A DNA stretch of 64,000 nt from Lentisphaeraceae bacterium (GTDB lineage Bacteria; Verrucomicrobiota; Kiritimatiellia; RFP12; DVOR01). Where the stretch lies: contig SFJE01000008.1 in assembly GCA_004555175.1 (NCBI GenBank), positions 4,849-68,848 on the forward strand, given 5' to 3'. Of the stretch, positions 1 to 8,487 are shown piece by piece (positions within the stretch are counted from its first letter, which is position 1; every line of letters starts with the position of its first letter). The notes under the pieces were generated by a model. That model was given only the letters and a program-made list of their open reading frames with translations, was not told the DNA's origin and did not search any database. The position numbers were made by a program, and so were the translations under genes.

Positions 1-480
1 GTGATGCTCTACCGCCAGCACCTGCCGATGGTCCTGGTCTCCGACGAGTATGGCGGGACGGCGGGCATCGTCTCGCGCGGGGATATTTTGGAACTGCTTT
101 CGCTGGAGACCGAGGATGAGCCGGGCGCGGCCGAGGCGGCCGATGTGCGCAGCGTGGGGCCGAATATGTGGATTGTCGCCGGCGATGCGGCCCTCGAGCA
201 GATCAACTTCGAGCTCGGCACCCACCTGGAGGCCGATGATGCCGACCGGATGAGCGGCTGGGTCACCTTCCACGCCGGGCGGATTCCGCGCGTGGGCGAG
301 CGGATCGAAGCCGATGGCTACCGCGTCCGCGTGGAGAAGATGCGCCGGCGCAAGATCCTCTCGGTGCGCTTGGAGGACCTTGACCCCGCCTCGCAGGATC
401 CCGACCTGCCGCGCGAAGAGGAGGCCGAAGGGCACTTAACCACCGGCGAGGGGGACGAGGAAGGAGGGCCGCTGGCGTGA
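1..480 (+). CDS. CorC/HlyC-like CBS-domain transporter-associated protein, C-terminal part
   Basis: The 5' end lies outside the window, so only the C-terminal ~159 residues are present. The first ~35 residues finish a CBS domain (LPMVLVSDEYGGTAGIVS, typical of the second CBS repeat in the TlyC/CorC family). Residues ~50-125 match the CorC_HlyC transporter-associated domain (MWIVAGDAALEQINFELG, then SGWVTF and RIPRVGERIEADGYRVRV). The tail is acidic and low-complexity. Family members are membrane proteins with an N-terminal DUF21/CNNM domain and are linked to Mg/Co efflux, though the substrate is uncertain. The stop overlaps the GTG start of a second CNNM-CBS protein by 4 bp, so the two are co-translated and may form a heteromer. 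Confidence 0.85.
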   Translation: MMLYRQHLPMVLVSDEYGGTAGIVSRGDILELLSLETEDEPGAAEAADVRSVGPNMWIVAGDAALEQINFELGTHLEADDADRMSGWVTFHAGRIPRVGERIEADGYRVRVEKMRRRKILSVRLEDLDPASQDPDLPREEEAEGHLTTGEGDEEGGPLA

Positions 481-1496
481 GCGTGCTCATCATCAACCTC
501 GCCCTCATGGCCCTCTTCTTCCTGGGCAGCTGGTTCTTCTCGGGCTACGAGAGTGGGATGGTCTCCCTCAACCGCCACCGGCTGGTCCACCTCATCCGCC
601 ACGGCGACAAGCGCGCCCGCGCCCTGGCCACTGCCCTGCGCGATAGTCACCGGATGCTCGCCACCACCCTGGTGGGCAACAACATCTGCAATGTGGCGCT
701 CTCGACGCTGACAACGGTCTTGGCACTGGAGGCCGCCGCGCGCTTGGGGGCCGATCCCTCCCTGGCCCAGACCCTTGCCACGGTGGCCGTGGCGATCGCG
801 CTGCTCATCATCGGCGAGTTCCTTCCCAAGCTCTGGTTCACGGCCCGGCCCATCGAGCGTTGCCGCCCGCTCCTGCCCATCTTCCTCTTCTTCCGGGCAC
901 TCCTCTTCCCGCTCGCCTCGCTCTGCATCCTGCTCACACGCCTGGTCACCCCCCGCGAACGCGGCCGCAAACGCTCCCCCTTCCTCTCGCGCGAGAACCT
1001 CGCCTTCCTGATGCGCGACTCCGAGGCACACGGCGAAATCTCCGCCTTCGAGCGCGGGATGGTCAGCCGCGTGCTCGAGCTCCAGTTGCGCCGGGCCAGC
1101 CAGGTGATGACCCCGCTCGCACGCATGGTCCGCGTCTACGAAAGCGACAACCTCTCCACCGTCCTGCGCGTCTTCCGCCAGAGCCACCACCGCATCCTGC
1201 CGCTCTTCTCCGACGACGGCGAGCGCTGCCTGGGCGTGCTGCACCTCTTCGACCTCCTGCGCGCCCGCTCCAAGGCCCCCGTCCCCTTCGACCTGCGCCG
1301 CGCCCCAGTCTTTGTCCGCGCCGACACCCCCGCCGATAACCTATTGCCCTATATGCGCTTGCGGCGGACCAAGGTCCTTATCGTCCTCGATGCCGCCGGC
1401 GCCCCCACTGGCATCGTCTCCCAGGAAGACGTCCTCAACGCCGTCCTCGATGACGAACTCCTCCGCTCCTCCACCGAACGCATGGCGAAGGTATGA
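477..1496 (+). CDS. CNNM/DUF21 membrane protein with CBS pair (hemolysin-family)
   Basis: A 339-residue protein starting at GTG 477, which overlaps the previous stop. The N-terminal ~190 residues hold the DUF21/CNNM segment with about three or four hydrophobic helices (MSVLIINLALMALFFLGSWF; LATVAVAIALLIIGEFLPKL; then a third) and the typical SGYESGMVSLNRHRLVHL motif. Residues ~215-330 are a CBS pair (VMTPLARMVRVYESDNLSTV ... GAPTGIVSQEDVLNAVLDD). Unlike the upstream partner it ends after the CBS pair and has no CorC_HlyC domain. Proposed role is inner-membrane ion transport or its regulation by nucleotide binding to CBS; the substrate cannot be read from sequence. The next gene's ATG overlaps its stop (ATGA). 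Confidence 0.85.
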   Translation: MSVLIINLALMALFFLGSWFFSGYESGMVSLNRHRLVHLIRHGDKRARALATALRDSHRMLATTLVGNNICNVALSTLTTVLALEAAARLGADPSLAQTLATVAVAIALLIIGEFLPKLWFTARPIERCRPLLPIFLFFRALLFPLASLCILLTRLVTPRERGRKRSPFLSRENLAFLMRDSEAHGEISAFERGMVSRVLELQLRRASQVMTPLARMVRVYESDNLSTVLRVFRQSHHRILPLFSDDGERCLGVLHLFDLLRARSKAPVPFDLRRAPVFVRADTPADNLLPYMRLRRTKVLIVLDAAGAPTGIVSQEDVLNAVLDDELLRSSTERMAKV

Positions 1497-2401
1497 GTGT
1501 GCGTGCACAGAGGAGAGGGAAGTTGACAGTCGACTCCTTTGCAACTGTCTCCGCCTTTGCGGGGCGGGAGGCTGCGGCGGCAACCATTACGATGCTCCTA
1601 ACGCTGGTGGGCGCGGCCGGGACGCTCATCCTGCCGATGCTCCAATTTCAACGCTTCTCCGAGGATGGCCGCCTGCCGCGCGATTGCGGTCTGGCCGGAG
1701 CGCTGCTCCTGGGGCTGCTACTCGCCTTGGGCGGAGCGGGGCGGCTCCATCAAGCCCTACGCGGAGGGACCTGCGCGCTCGCCTTCGTCAAGCCCCTCTC
1801 GCGCGGCACCTGGTTGGCCGGGCAGCTTGGGGGGCAGGTGATGGCCTTGGGTCTCTTCCTGGCCACGCAAGCGCCCGCGCTGCTAATCGCCGAAGCCGCC
1901 GCCCCGCGCTATCACACCACCGGACGCTTTGCCGATGTGCCCGCGCTACTGGCCGCGCTCGGGACATTAGCCGGGGCGCTCGCACTCGCGGCAGCGGCCA
2001 ATCGCTTCCGTTCGGCGCGCTTTGCCCTCACGGCCAACTGGCTGATGCCGTGCGCGCTGTGGGGTTTCGCGCTCCTGCGGCACTTCGAGGGTCCGCTCCA
2101 TTGGGGGACGCTCTCGGCGCTGCCGGCGCTCTTGGCGCTGCTGACGCAAGTGGCGGCCGTGGCATTGGCGCTGGCCACCTGCCTACCTCCGGGCTTGACC
2201 GCAGCGCTGACGGTGCTGGCGCTGGGGCTCGACCTCCTCTTCCTGGGCGGCTCGGCCTATCTGCCCTTCGACGCACTCTCCACCTCGGCCGCCGGCTATG
2301 TGCCCCCGACCACGCTCCTCCTGCTCCTCCCTCAATCCCTCTGCCTGGCGCTCCTTTGCCTCCATTTGGGGGCGCGCCGGCTTGCGCGAAGCTCTGTATG
2401 A
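1493..2401 (+). CDS. ABC transporter permease subunit
   Basis: A 302-residue, very hydrophobic protein with about six or seven predicted membrane helices and no extended soluble domain. It starts at ATG 1493 inside the stop of the CNNM gene and is followed by an ATPase whose ATG overlaps its TGA, so it is the first membrane subunit of a three-gene exporter (permease, ATPase, permease). The fold resembles ABC-2/NosY-type permeases. Residues ~9-15 are encoded by a short copy of the GTCGACA heptamer repeat (1522-1536), the first sign in the window that this repeat is tolerated inside coding sequence. The substrate is unknown. Confidence 0.7.
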   Translation: MSVRAQRRGKLTVDSFATVSAFAGREAAAATITMLLTLVGAAGTLILPMLQFQRFSEDGRLPRDCGLAGALLLGLLLALGGAGRLHQALRGGTCALAFVKPLSRGTWLAGQLGGQVMALGLFLATQAPALLIAEAAAPRYHTTGRFADVPALLAALGTLAGALALAAAANRFRSARFALTANWLMPCALWGFALLRHFEGPLHWGTLSALPALLALLTQVAAVALALATCLPPGLTAALTVLALGLDLLFLGGSAYLPFDALSTSAAGYVPPTTLLLLLPQSLCLALLCLHLGARRLARSSV

Positions 2402-3240
2402 CCCCACCCATTCCCGCTCTCTGCGCGCAGGATCTGCGCAAAACCTTCCGCGACTTCTGGGGCCGCCCGACGGTCGAAGCCCTCAAAGGTCTCTCCTTCA
2501 CCCTCGCGCCCGGCGAGGTGCTCGGTCTGCTCGGCCCCAACGGCTCGGGCAAAAGCACCACCATCCGCATCCTCCTGGGGCTCCTGCGGGCCGACAGCGG
2601 CTCGGTCTCGCTCCTCGGCCACGCCCCAGAGAGCCCCGCCGCGCACGCCAGTCTCGGCTACCTGCCCGAAATCACCCACCTCCACCCCTTCCTCACCCCT
2701 CGCGAGACGCTCGCCTACTACGGTCGCCTGAGCGGGCTCTCCGGCAAGCCCCTGCGCACGCGCATCGACGACCTCCTCGAGCTCACCGGCCTGACGCACG
2801 CCCGCGACCGCCGCGTCGGTGCCTTCTCCAAGGGCATGACCCGCCGCGTCGGCCTGGCCCAAGCCCTCATCAACGCCCCGCGTGTGCTCATCCTCGATGA
2901 ACCGACCTCCGGCCTCGACCCCATCGGCACGCGCGAAGTCAAAGAGCTCCTCCTGGCCCTCAAAGCCCGCGGTCTAGCCATCCTCACCACCTCGCACCTC
3001 CTCCCCGACGTCCGCGACACCTGCGACCGCATCCTCATCCTCGACCGCGGCAAGACCCTGCTCCAAGGCCCCGTTGCCGAGCTCCACGACTCCCTCGAAA
3101 GCGTCTTCCTCCGCGTCCTCGGCTGCACCGTCAAGCCCCCCGAGTGCCCCGACTGGCTGAAAGCAGGAGATGAAGTCGACAGTCGGCAGTCGACAGTCGA
3201 CAGTTGCTCGCTGCGCTCGCAGCAGACCGAACGCCGATAA
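2398..3240 (+). CDS. ABC transporter ATP-binding protein
   Basis: A 280-residue ATPase. The start is ATG 2398, overlapping the previous stop; the frame stays open further upstream but that part is only shadow sequence. Visible motifs are Walker A GPNGSGKST (~residue 45), signature-like FSKGMTRRVGLAQ, Walker B VLILDEPTSGLDP and the switch His in LTTSHLL. It is typical of the CcmA/YhbF-type exporters that pair with ABC-2 permeases, and both flanking genes encode such permeases. The last ~22 residues after WLKAGD are encoded by a GTCGACA heptamer array (3175-3204) and a small hairpin, so the native C-terminus has been extended or replaced by repeat DNA. Confidence 0.9.
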   Translation: MTPPIPALCAQDLRKTFRDFWGRPTVEALKGLSFTLAPGEVLGLLGPNGSGKSTTIRILLGLLRADSGSVSLLGHAPESPAAHASLGYLPEITHLHPFLTPRETLAYYGRLSGLSGKPLRTRIDDLLELTGLTHARDRRVGAFSKGMTRRVGLAQALINAPRVLILDEPTSGLDPIGTREVKELLLALKARGLAILTTSHLLPDVRDTCDRILILDRGKTLLQGPVAELHDSLESVFLRVLGCTVKPPECPDWLKAGDEVDSRQSTVDSCSLRSQQTERR

Positions 3241-3318
3241 CGGAGGCAAGATGGAAGCGCCCCCCCAGCCTATCCGTCGCGTAAGCGCCCTGTCGACTAT
3301 CGGCTGTCGACTGTCGAC
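3175..3318 (+). repeat. GTCGAC heptamer arrays flanking an ATCCGTCGC module
   Basis: Four or so 7-bp units of GTCGACA type (3175-3204), a hairpin (GCTCGCTGCGCTCGC, ~3206-3221), the shared string CCTATCCGTCGC (~3269-3280) and an inverted TGTCGAC array (3291-3318). The block spans the ATPase C-terminus, the gap and the N-terminus of the next permease. The same modules recur near 20.5, 53.1-53.9, 54.7, 56.7 and 63.8 kb. Confidence 0.8.
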
Positions 3319-4558
3319 TTTTGCTGCCGAAGCGGCCCTCGCGTGGCGGCGGGCGGTGCGCGGTCCGCTCCTCTGGGCACTCTTAGCCGCGCTGGCACTG
3401 CTGCTAATTGCCCTGCCCGGGATTGAGGATCCGGCGTTGTTGCGCACGCCCTACGCGCTGGGGCTGGCCTGGGCGCTCCTGCTTGTGGCTGCCCTCTGGA
3501 CGGGGGCGAACGCCTATGCCCTCGACCGCGAACGCACCCTGCTCACCTTGCCCTTGACCAAACCGCTACGCCCGATCCAACTCTGGCTCGCGCGCCTGGT
3601 GGCCAACCTCCTGCCCTTTGCCGTGGCGGTGGCGGCCGTGGGGGCGCTCTTGGCGTGGCGCGCGCTGCCGCCGGGGCGGGAGCGTCTGGTCCCCCTCCTA
3701 CCGCCGCTCGAAAGCTTGGCCAAGGCCGACTTCGCGCGCTTCCAAGCCGAGGGGCGACTCCCGCGGGGCGTGCCGCGTTGGCGGCTCTTGCGCGCCTTCC
3801 GCGAGGCCCGGGAGAACCACTATACCGAGCTCAAACTCGGTGAGCCGCAGACCTTTACCTTTGCCCTGCCGGCGACCCTGCGGCCGGGCGCCGCGGCCTT
3901 CCGCCTTTCGGGCGCGCCCTTCCTCGGGGCCAAGGAGTCCCTGCGCCTGGAGGTGACAGCCACCTGCGCTGGGCAGCGCCGCACCCTCATTCCCGGCGAC
4001 CTGCGCGACAACGGCTTCACCCTTGACCTCGGTGCGGGGCTCCTTCGCCCCGGCGAGCCGCTCACCCTTACCCTCGCACGCACCGACACCGCCGATGTCG
4101 CCTCCGTCCTCTACCGCGAATACTGCGACCTGGCGCTCCTCCTCCCCGGCTCCTCCGCCCCGGTCAACCTCCTGTGCTTCTGCCTCACGCTCCTGGCCAC
4201 CTGTGCGATGGCCCTCGCGCTCGGGATGGCCTTGGGCTGCGTCCTCTCGCTCCCCGTTGCGCTCTTTACCGGCGCGCTGGCGCTCCTGGCGCTCACCTCG
4301 GCCACCCTTGCTCCGAGCACCACGGTGGCCGACGAGCAGGCTTCGTGCTTCGGCCGTCTGGCCGCGCCCCTCTCGCAGGCCATTGCCCAGCCCCTCCGGC
4401 CTTTGGTCGACCTCAATCCGCTCGTGCGCCTCTTTGATGGGCTGGCCATCACCCCGCGCGAACTGCTCGCCTTCTGCCTGCGCGCACTCCTCCCTTGGCT
4501 CGCCCTCTGCTCCTTGCCGGCGCTCTCGTCCGCTGCGCGCCAAGCGCAACAGAGTTAA
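3251..4558 (+). CDS. ABC transporter permease subunit with large extracytoplasmic domain
   Basis: A 435-residue protein starting at ATG 3251, with GGAGG seven bases upstream; the frame is open further 5' but only through repeat DNA. There are two to three helices in residues ~30-150, a soluble domain of ~150 residues (rich in beta-type sequence, ~170-310), and several helices in the last 120 residues. This topology matches ABC-2-type permeases with a periplasmic domain. It is the third gene of the exporter. Residues ~12-22 (LSTIGCRLSTF) are encoded by inverted TGTCGAC heptamers. Substrate unknown. Confidence 0.7.
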   Translation: MEAPPQPIRRVSALSTIGCRLSTFAAEAALAWRRAVRGPLLWALLAALALLLIALPGIEDPALLRTPYALGLAWALLLVAALWTGANAYALDRERTLLTLPLTKPLRPIQLWLARLVANLLPFAVAVAAVGALLAWRALPPGRERLVPLLPPLESLAKADFARFQAEGRLPRGVPRWRLLRAFREARENHYTELKLGEPQTFTFALPATLRPGAAAFRLSGAPFLGAKESLRLEVTATCAGQRRTLIPGDLRDNGFTLDLGAGLLRPGEPLTLTLARTDTADVASVLYREYCDLALLLPGSSAPVNLLCFCLTLLATCAMALALGMALGCVLSLPVALFTGALALLALTSATLAPSTTVADEQASCFGRLAAPLSQAIAQPLRPLVDLNPLVRLFDGLAITPRELLAFCLRALLPWLALCSLPALSSAARQAQQS

Positions 4559-4577
4559 GCGCGCGAAGCGCGCGCTA
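4557..4577. terminator. Hairpin between convergent permease and scpA stops
   Basis: The two stop codons bracket a perfect inverted repeat (AGCGCGC-GAA-GCGCGCGCT). It lacks a strong T-tract, so a bidirectional terminator or mRNA-end stabiliser is plausible but unproven. Confidence 0.45.
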
Positions 4578-5393
4578 ATACTTCAACTCGTCGAAACTGG
4601 GCAGGGGGAGGTGGGAATCGGGGGTGCCCTCGGGGATGGCCTCGATAAAGACTTCGCCGAAGAGGTCGGCTTGTTCGGCGCGGACGTGGCGCAGACGCAG
4701 AAGTTCCAAGAGCGCCACAAAGGTGACGATGATTTCGCCCTTGGCCGCGCTCTCGGTGAAGAGTTCCCCAAAGCGCAAGCGCCCGCCCTCGGCCACCGAG
4801 AGGCGCGAGAGCAGGCCGCTCATCTTGTCGGGCACAGACCATCGATGGAGCTTGAGGTGACCGAAGGAGACGGTCTCCTTGGCCCGTTCCAGGACGGCGC
4901 GAAAGGCCTTCATCAGCTCCTCCAGGCCAATATCGCCAAGCTTGCGCGCGGACCCCTCGGCCATCTCGGCCCCGGGTGCGCCGGCCTCCCCGCGGCCAAA
5001 CATTGCCCCGCGCCAAACCTCCAGCACCCCAAAGCGCTCGGCCGCCTCCTTGAAGCGCTTATACTCCACCAACTGGCGGACGAGGTCCAGGCGCGGATCG
5101 AGCTCCTCGGCTTCGGCGTCTTCCCCCTCGGCGGGCACCTCCTGGGGCAGGAGCATCCGGCTCTTGATGACCATCAGCGTGGCGGCCATCACCACAAACT
5201 CGCCGGCCACATTGATGTCCAGCGAGCGCATTTGCTCAAGGTAGGCTAGATACTGCGAGGCGATGCGGCCGATGGGGATGTCGTAGATGTCCACCTCCTC
5301 CTTGCGAATCAAGTGAAGGAGGAGGTCAAGCGGCCCCTCGAAGGCCTCGAGGGAGACCTTGTAGTCATCGAAGAGCGGCAGGGTGGCGTCCAA
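4575..5393 (-). CDS. scpA: Segregation and condensation protein A
   Basis: A 272-residue ScpA, the kleisin subunit of the SMC-ScpA-ScpB complex that organises and segregates the chromosome. The N-terminus has the signature FEGPLDLLLHLIRKEEVDIY, followed by IPIGRIASQYLAYLE and AATLMVIKSRMLLP; the C-terminal winged-helix region includes IIVTFVALLELLRLR. Translation is taken from TTG (5391-5393), because no ATG or GTG precedes the conserved start in frame. It lies 17 bp downstream of trpS and is probably co-transcribed from the trpS promoter. ScpB is not in the window. Confidence 0.92.
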   Translation of the reverse strand: MDATLPLFDDYKVSLEAFEGPLDLLLHLIRKEEVDIYDIPIGRIASQYLAYLEQMRSLDINVAGEFVVMAATLMVIKSRMLLPQEVPAEGEDAEAEELDPRLDLVRQLVEYKRFKEAAERFGVLEVWRGAMFGRGEAGAPGAEMAEGSARKLGDIGLEELMKAFRAVLERAKETVSFGHLKLHRWSVPDKMSGLLSRLSVAEGGRLRFGELFTESAAKGEIIVTFVALLELLRLRHVRAEQADLFGEVFIEAIPEGTPDSHLPLPSFDELKY

Positions 5394-5410
5394 GACGCGC
5401 TCGGGGGCGA

Positions 5411-6373
5411 TTAGAGGCCGACGGCGTCGCGGGCGGCGGCGAGGGTCTCGCGGGCAACGGCGCGGGCCTTGGCGGCTCCGGCGGCGAGAATGTCGCGCAC
5501 GGTATCGGGATGGGCGGCGAGATCTTCGCGGCGTTCGCGGAAGGGACCAAAGGTGCGCTTGTAGATCTCGAAGAGGGCCTTCTTGGCGTGACCGTAGCCG
5601 TAGCCGCCGCGGAGGTAGTTCTCGCGCATTTCGGCCTGCTCGGCTTCGTTGGCAAAGAGCTTATAGAGGGCGAAGACGCGGCAGGCCTCGGGGTCCTTGG
5701 GATCCTCGAGGGGGGTGGAGTCGGTCGCAATCTTCATAATCTTGGCCTTGACCTCCTTGGGCTCCTCAAAGAGGCCGATGGTGTTGTTGTAGCTCTTGGA
5801 CATCTTCTGGCCGTCGAGGCCAGGGATGACGGCCACGGCCTCGGAGATCATCGGCTCAGGCATCTTGAAGACCTCGCGGCCGAAGATTTGGTTGAACTTG
5901 GCGGCGATATCGCGCGTCACCTCCACGTGCTGCTTCTGGTCGCGCCCCACGGGCACTAGGTCGCTCTGATAGGCCAGAATGTCGGCGGCCATGAGCACCG
6001 GATAGGCAAAGAGACCGTGGCTGGCGGCAATCCCGCGGGCCATCTTATCCTTATAAGAGTGGCAACGCTCCAGGAGCCCCATCGGGGTGACCACCGAAAG
6101 CAACCAAGCCAGCTCGTGCAGCTCAGGCACATCGCTCTGCATAAAGAGGCACGCCTTCTGGGGGTCGAGCCCGCACGCCAGGAAGTCCAGCGCCACATCC
6201 AGCGAACGCTCGCGCAACGCCGCGGCATCGTGAACCGTCGTCAACGCGTGATACTGCGCCACGAACACAAAGGTCTCGCCCTTCTCCTGAAGGTCGATAA
6301 TCGGCTTCATCGCCCCAAAGTAGTTCCCCCAATGCAACTTCCCGGACGGCTGAATCCCTGTCAAAATACGCAT
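5411..6373 (-). CDS. trpS: Tryptophanyl-tRNA synthetase
   Basis: A 320-residue class Ic synthetase that charges tRNA-Trp. The HIGH-equivalent is in TGIQPSGKLHWGNYFGA and the KMSKS loop in GLDGQKMSKSYNN. The start is ATG 6373 rather than the longer open frame: an ideal AAGGAG lies seven bases upstream and MRILTGIQPSG is the canonical N-terminus. The length is normal. The promoter with extended -10 is just upstream (6397-6402), divergent from gltX. scpA follows in the same orientation. Confidence 0.96.
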   Translation of the reverse strand: MRILTGIQPSGKLHWGNYFGAMKPIIDLQEKGETFVFVAQYHALTTVHDAAALRERSLDVALDFLACGLDPQKACLFMQSDVPELHELAWLLSVVTPMGLLERCHSYKDKMARGIAASHGLFAYPVLMAADILAYQSDLVPVGRDQKQHVEVTRDIAAKFNQIFGREVFKMPEPMISEAVAVIPGLDGQKMSKSYNNTIGLFEEPKEVKAKIMKIATDSTPLEDPKDPEACRVFALYKLFANEAEQAEMRENYLRGGYGYGHAKKALFEIYKRTFGPFRERREDLAAHPDTVRDILAAGAAKARAVARETLAAARDAVGL

Positions 6374-6396
6374 AGCTAGCTCCTTGAAACGCGCGC

Positions 6397-6402
6397 AGTA
6401 TA
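6397..6402 (-). promoter_or_regulatory. trpS promoter -10 (extended, TATGT-TATACT)
   Basis: On the minus strand CTTTATGTTATACTGCGCGC precedes trpS; the gltX promoter on the other strand is almost the same sequence. There is no good -35 at 17 bp, so the extended -10 probably dominates. The leader is ~17-20 nt and carries a Shine-Dalgarno. Confidence 0.7.
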
Positions 6403-6410
6403 ACATAAAG

Positions 6411-6456
6411 AGCGGTTAGCTGTTAGCGGATAGCGGATAGCCGATAGCCGTTAGCC
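6411..6456. repeat. Heptamer array, GTTAGCG/GATAGCG type
   Basis: About six degenerate 7-bp units (GGTTAGC, TGTTAGC, GGATAGC, GGATAGC, CGATAGC, CGTTAGC) fill the trpS-gltX divergent spacer between the two promoters. The same family occurs at 20541-20640, 31331-31353, 31634-31666, 32275-32306 and 51734-51754. Confidence 0.85.
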
Positions 6457-6518
6457 GGGCCGTGAGGGGCTCGCGCGAGGGGGCGGCCTCACGCGAGCGC
6501 AGCGAAACCGCTTTATGC

Positions 6519-6524
6519 TATACT
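6519..6524 (+). promoter_or_regulatory. gltX promoter -10 (extended, TATGC-TATACT)
   Basis: CTTTATGCTATACTGCGCGC lies 30 bp before the gltX ATG. It mirrors the trpS promoter on the other strand, making a matched divergent promoter pair for two aminoacyl-tRNA synthetases. Confidence 0.7.
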
Positions 6525-6554
6525 GCGCGCGTTTTTTCGGAAGGAATTGCGTTT

Positions 6555-7880
6555 ATGGCAGAGAAGATTCGGGTTCGTTTTGCGCCGTCTCCAACGGGGA
6601 AGGTGCACATTGGCAACATTCGCGCGGCCATTTTCAACTGGCTCTATGCCCGGCACGTGGGCGGCGAGTTTCTGCTCCGCGTGGAAGACACGGATTTGGA
6701 GCGGTCGACCCCGGAGGCGATTCAGACGCTGCTCGAGTGCATGGCGTGGTTGGGGCTGGATTATGATGGCGAGGTGATGTACCAGACCAGTCAGCGCGAA
6801 CACCACCTGGCGGTGGCCGAGGAGTTGCTGGCCAAGGGCTATGCCTACAAGGAGAATAAGGGCGGCCAGGGCGAGTGCGTCATCTTCCGAATGCCCAAGG
6901 AGGGCGTGATTGAGTATGACGACCTGGTCAAAGGCCACATGAAGAAGAAGGCGAAGGACACGCAGGACTTCGTCATCGTCCGCTCCGATGGTTCGCCCGT
7001 CTTCCACCTGGCCAACGTCCTCGACGACATCACCCAGGGCGTGACCCACATCATCCGCGGCGATGACCACGTGGAAAACACCTTCAAGCATATCCAGCTC
7101 TTCAAGGCCATCGGCGCGCCGGTGCCGCAATACGCGCACCTGCCAATGATTGTCAACAACGCTGGCAAGCCCTACTCCAAGCGCGACGGCTCGGCCTTCG
7201 TGGGCGAGTTCCGCGAGTTGGGCTATCTGCCCGAGACCCTCTTCAACTACCTCGCCCTCCTCGGCTGGGCGCCGGGCGACGACCGCGAAGTGATGACCCG
7301 CGCCGAGATGGTCGAGGCCTTCGACTTCGCCAAGTGCAAGGCCTCCCCCGCGCGCTTCGATATGAAGAAGCTCACCTGGATGAATGGCGAATACATCGCC
7401 CGTCAGCCCCGCGAGGCCTACGAGGCCGAGTTCGCCAAGCGCCTCGCCGCCGCCGGCCTTCCCGCCGAGCCGCTCAACGGCCACCTTGGGGAACTGCTCG
7501 ACCAAATCCAGCCGCGCACCAAGACCTATGCCGACATTCCCGGCAACTGCCGTTACTTCTTTGAGGAGGCCTATCCCTTCGACGAAAAGGCCGTGGCCAA
7601 GCGCCTCAAGCCCGAAGGCACCGCCGAGCTGCTCGAGGAAATCGCCACCGCCATCGAGGCGCTGCCCGACTTCTCCATCGAGGCCATGGAAGCGTGCATC
7701 CGCGCGATGGGCGAAGCCAAGGGCACCGGCATGGGCCCGCTCGTCCACCCCATCCGCGTGGCCGTCTCGGGCAAGACCGAGGGGCCCGGGCTCTTTGAGA
7801 TGCTCTGGCTGCTGGGCCGCGAGCGGAGCCTTGGGCGCTTGCGCGGCGTGGCCGCGAAGCTCCGCGCCGGCGAGCTCTAA
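6555..7880 (+). CDS. gltX: Glutamyl-tRNA synthetase
   Basis: A 441-residue class Ib synthetase. The start is ATG 6555, preceded by GGAAGG; upstream in-frame codons precede the -10 box. The HIGH-equivalent is in RFAPSPTGKVHIGNIRAAIFN, and the KMSKS-equivalent reads KPYSKRDGSAFVGEF, a variant of KLSKRHG seen in some GluRS lineages. Then LFNYLALLGW marks the stem-contact fold. The protein is somewhat shorter than the usual ~465-500 residues, with a compact C-terminal anticodon-binding domain. Whether it is discriminating (Glu only) or also misacylates tRNA-Gln cannot be told. rdgB follows after 14 bp. Confidence 0.95.
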   Translation: MAEKIRVRFAPSPTGKVHIGNIRAAIFNWLYARHVGGEFLLRVEDTDLERSTPEAIQTLLECMAWLGLDYDGEVMYQTSQREHHLAVAEELLAKGYAYKENKGGQGECVIFRMPKEGVIEYDDLVKGHMKKKAKDTQDFVIVRSDGSPVFHLANVLDDITQGVTHIIRGDDHVENTFKHIQLFKAIGAPVPQYAHLPMIVNNAGKPYSKRDGSAFVGEFRELGYLPETLFNYLALLGWAPGDDREVMTRAEMVEAFDFAKCKASPARFDMKKLTWMNGEYIARQPREAYEAEFAKRLAAAGLPAEPLNGHLGELLDQIQPRTKTYADIPGNCRYFFEEAYPFDEKAVAKRLKPEGTAELLEEIATAIEALPDFSIEAMEACIRAMGEAKGTGMGPLVHPIRVAVSGKTEGPGLFEMLWLLGRERSLGRLRGVAAKLRAGEL

Positions 7881-7894
7881 GCGGAGCGCGCGCG

Positions 7895-8479
7895 ATGAAG
7901 CTGCTGATTGCCACCCGCAACGCCCACAAGCTTGCCGAAATCCGCGCCATGCTCCCGGGGATTGAGCTCGTGGGGACCGACGCTTGGCCCACCGTGCCCG
8001 ACCCCGATGAGACCGGCAAGACCTTTGAGGAGAACGCTGCCATCAAGGCCGAGGCCTGGCTCAAGGCCACCGGCCTGCCCGCCTTGGCCGACGACTCGGG
8101 GCTCGAGGTCGAGGCCCTCGGCGGCGCGCCCGGGATTCATTCGGCCCGCTATGCCGGCATCCACGGCGACAGCGCGGCCAACAACGCCCGGCTCTTGCGC
8201 GAACTTGCCGGGCTGCCCATTGAGCGTCGGGGCGCCCGCTTTGTCTGCGCGCTGGCCTTGGCGATGCCCGGCGAGCCGCTACGCACCCTGCGCGGCACCT
8301 GCCCCGGGCGCATCGTCGCCGCCGCCAGCGGCGTAAATGGTTTTGGCTACGACCCGCTCTTCGTCCCCGAGGGCTTTACGCGCACCTTTGGCGAGCTGCC
8401 CGAAGAGGTCAAAGCCCGCATCTCCCACCGCGCCCGCGCCTTCGCCTTGGCGCGGAGCCGCTGGTTTGGCGAAGCCTGA
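7895..8479 (+). CDS. rdgB: XTP/dITP diphosphatase (RdgB/HAM1)
   Basis: A 194-residue house-cleaning NTP pyrophosphatase that hydrolyses dITP, XTP and related deaminated purine nucleotides to monophosphates. Family motifs are all visible: IATRNAHKLAEI at the N-terminus (substrate loop), KTFEENAAIKA, LADDSGLEVEALGGAPGIHS with the catalytic Asp, GFGYDPLF and SHRARA near the C-terminus. The length is normal. It lies 14 bp after gltX and only 8 bp before the next gene, so it is part of the gltX operon. Confidence 0.96.
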   Translation: MKLLIATRNAHKLAEIRAMLPGIELVGTDAWPTVPDPDETGKTFEENAAIKAEAWLKATGLPALADDSGLEVEALGGAPGIHSARYAGIHGDSAANNARLLRELAGLPIERRGARFVCALALAMPGEPLRTLRGTCPGRIVAAASGVNGFGYDPLFVPEGFTRTFGELPEEVKARISHRARAFALARSRWFGEA

Positions 8480-8487
8480 GTGCGCCG

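Noticed and set aside
1312..2397. N-terminal 362 residues of the long frame leading into the ABC ATPase
   Set aside because: Low-complexity Arg/Ser/Pro shadow of the CNNM and permease genes; ABC homology begins right after ATG 2398, which overlaps the previous stop.
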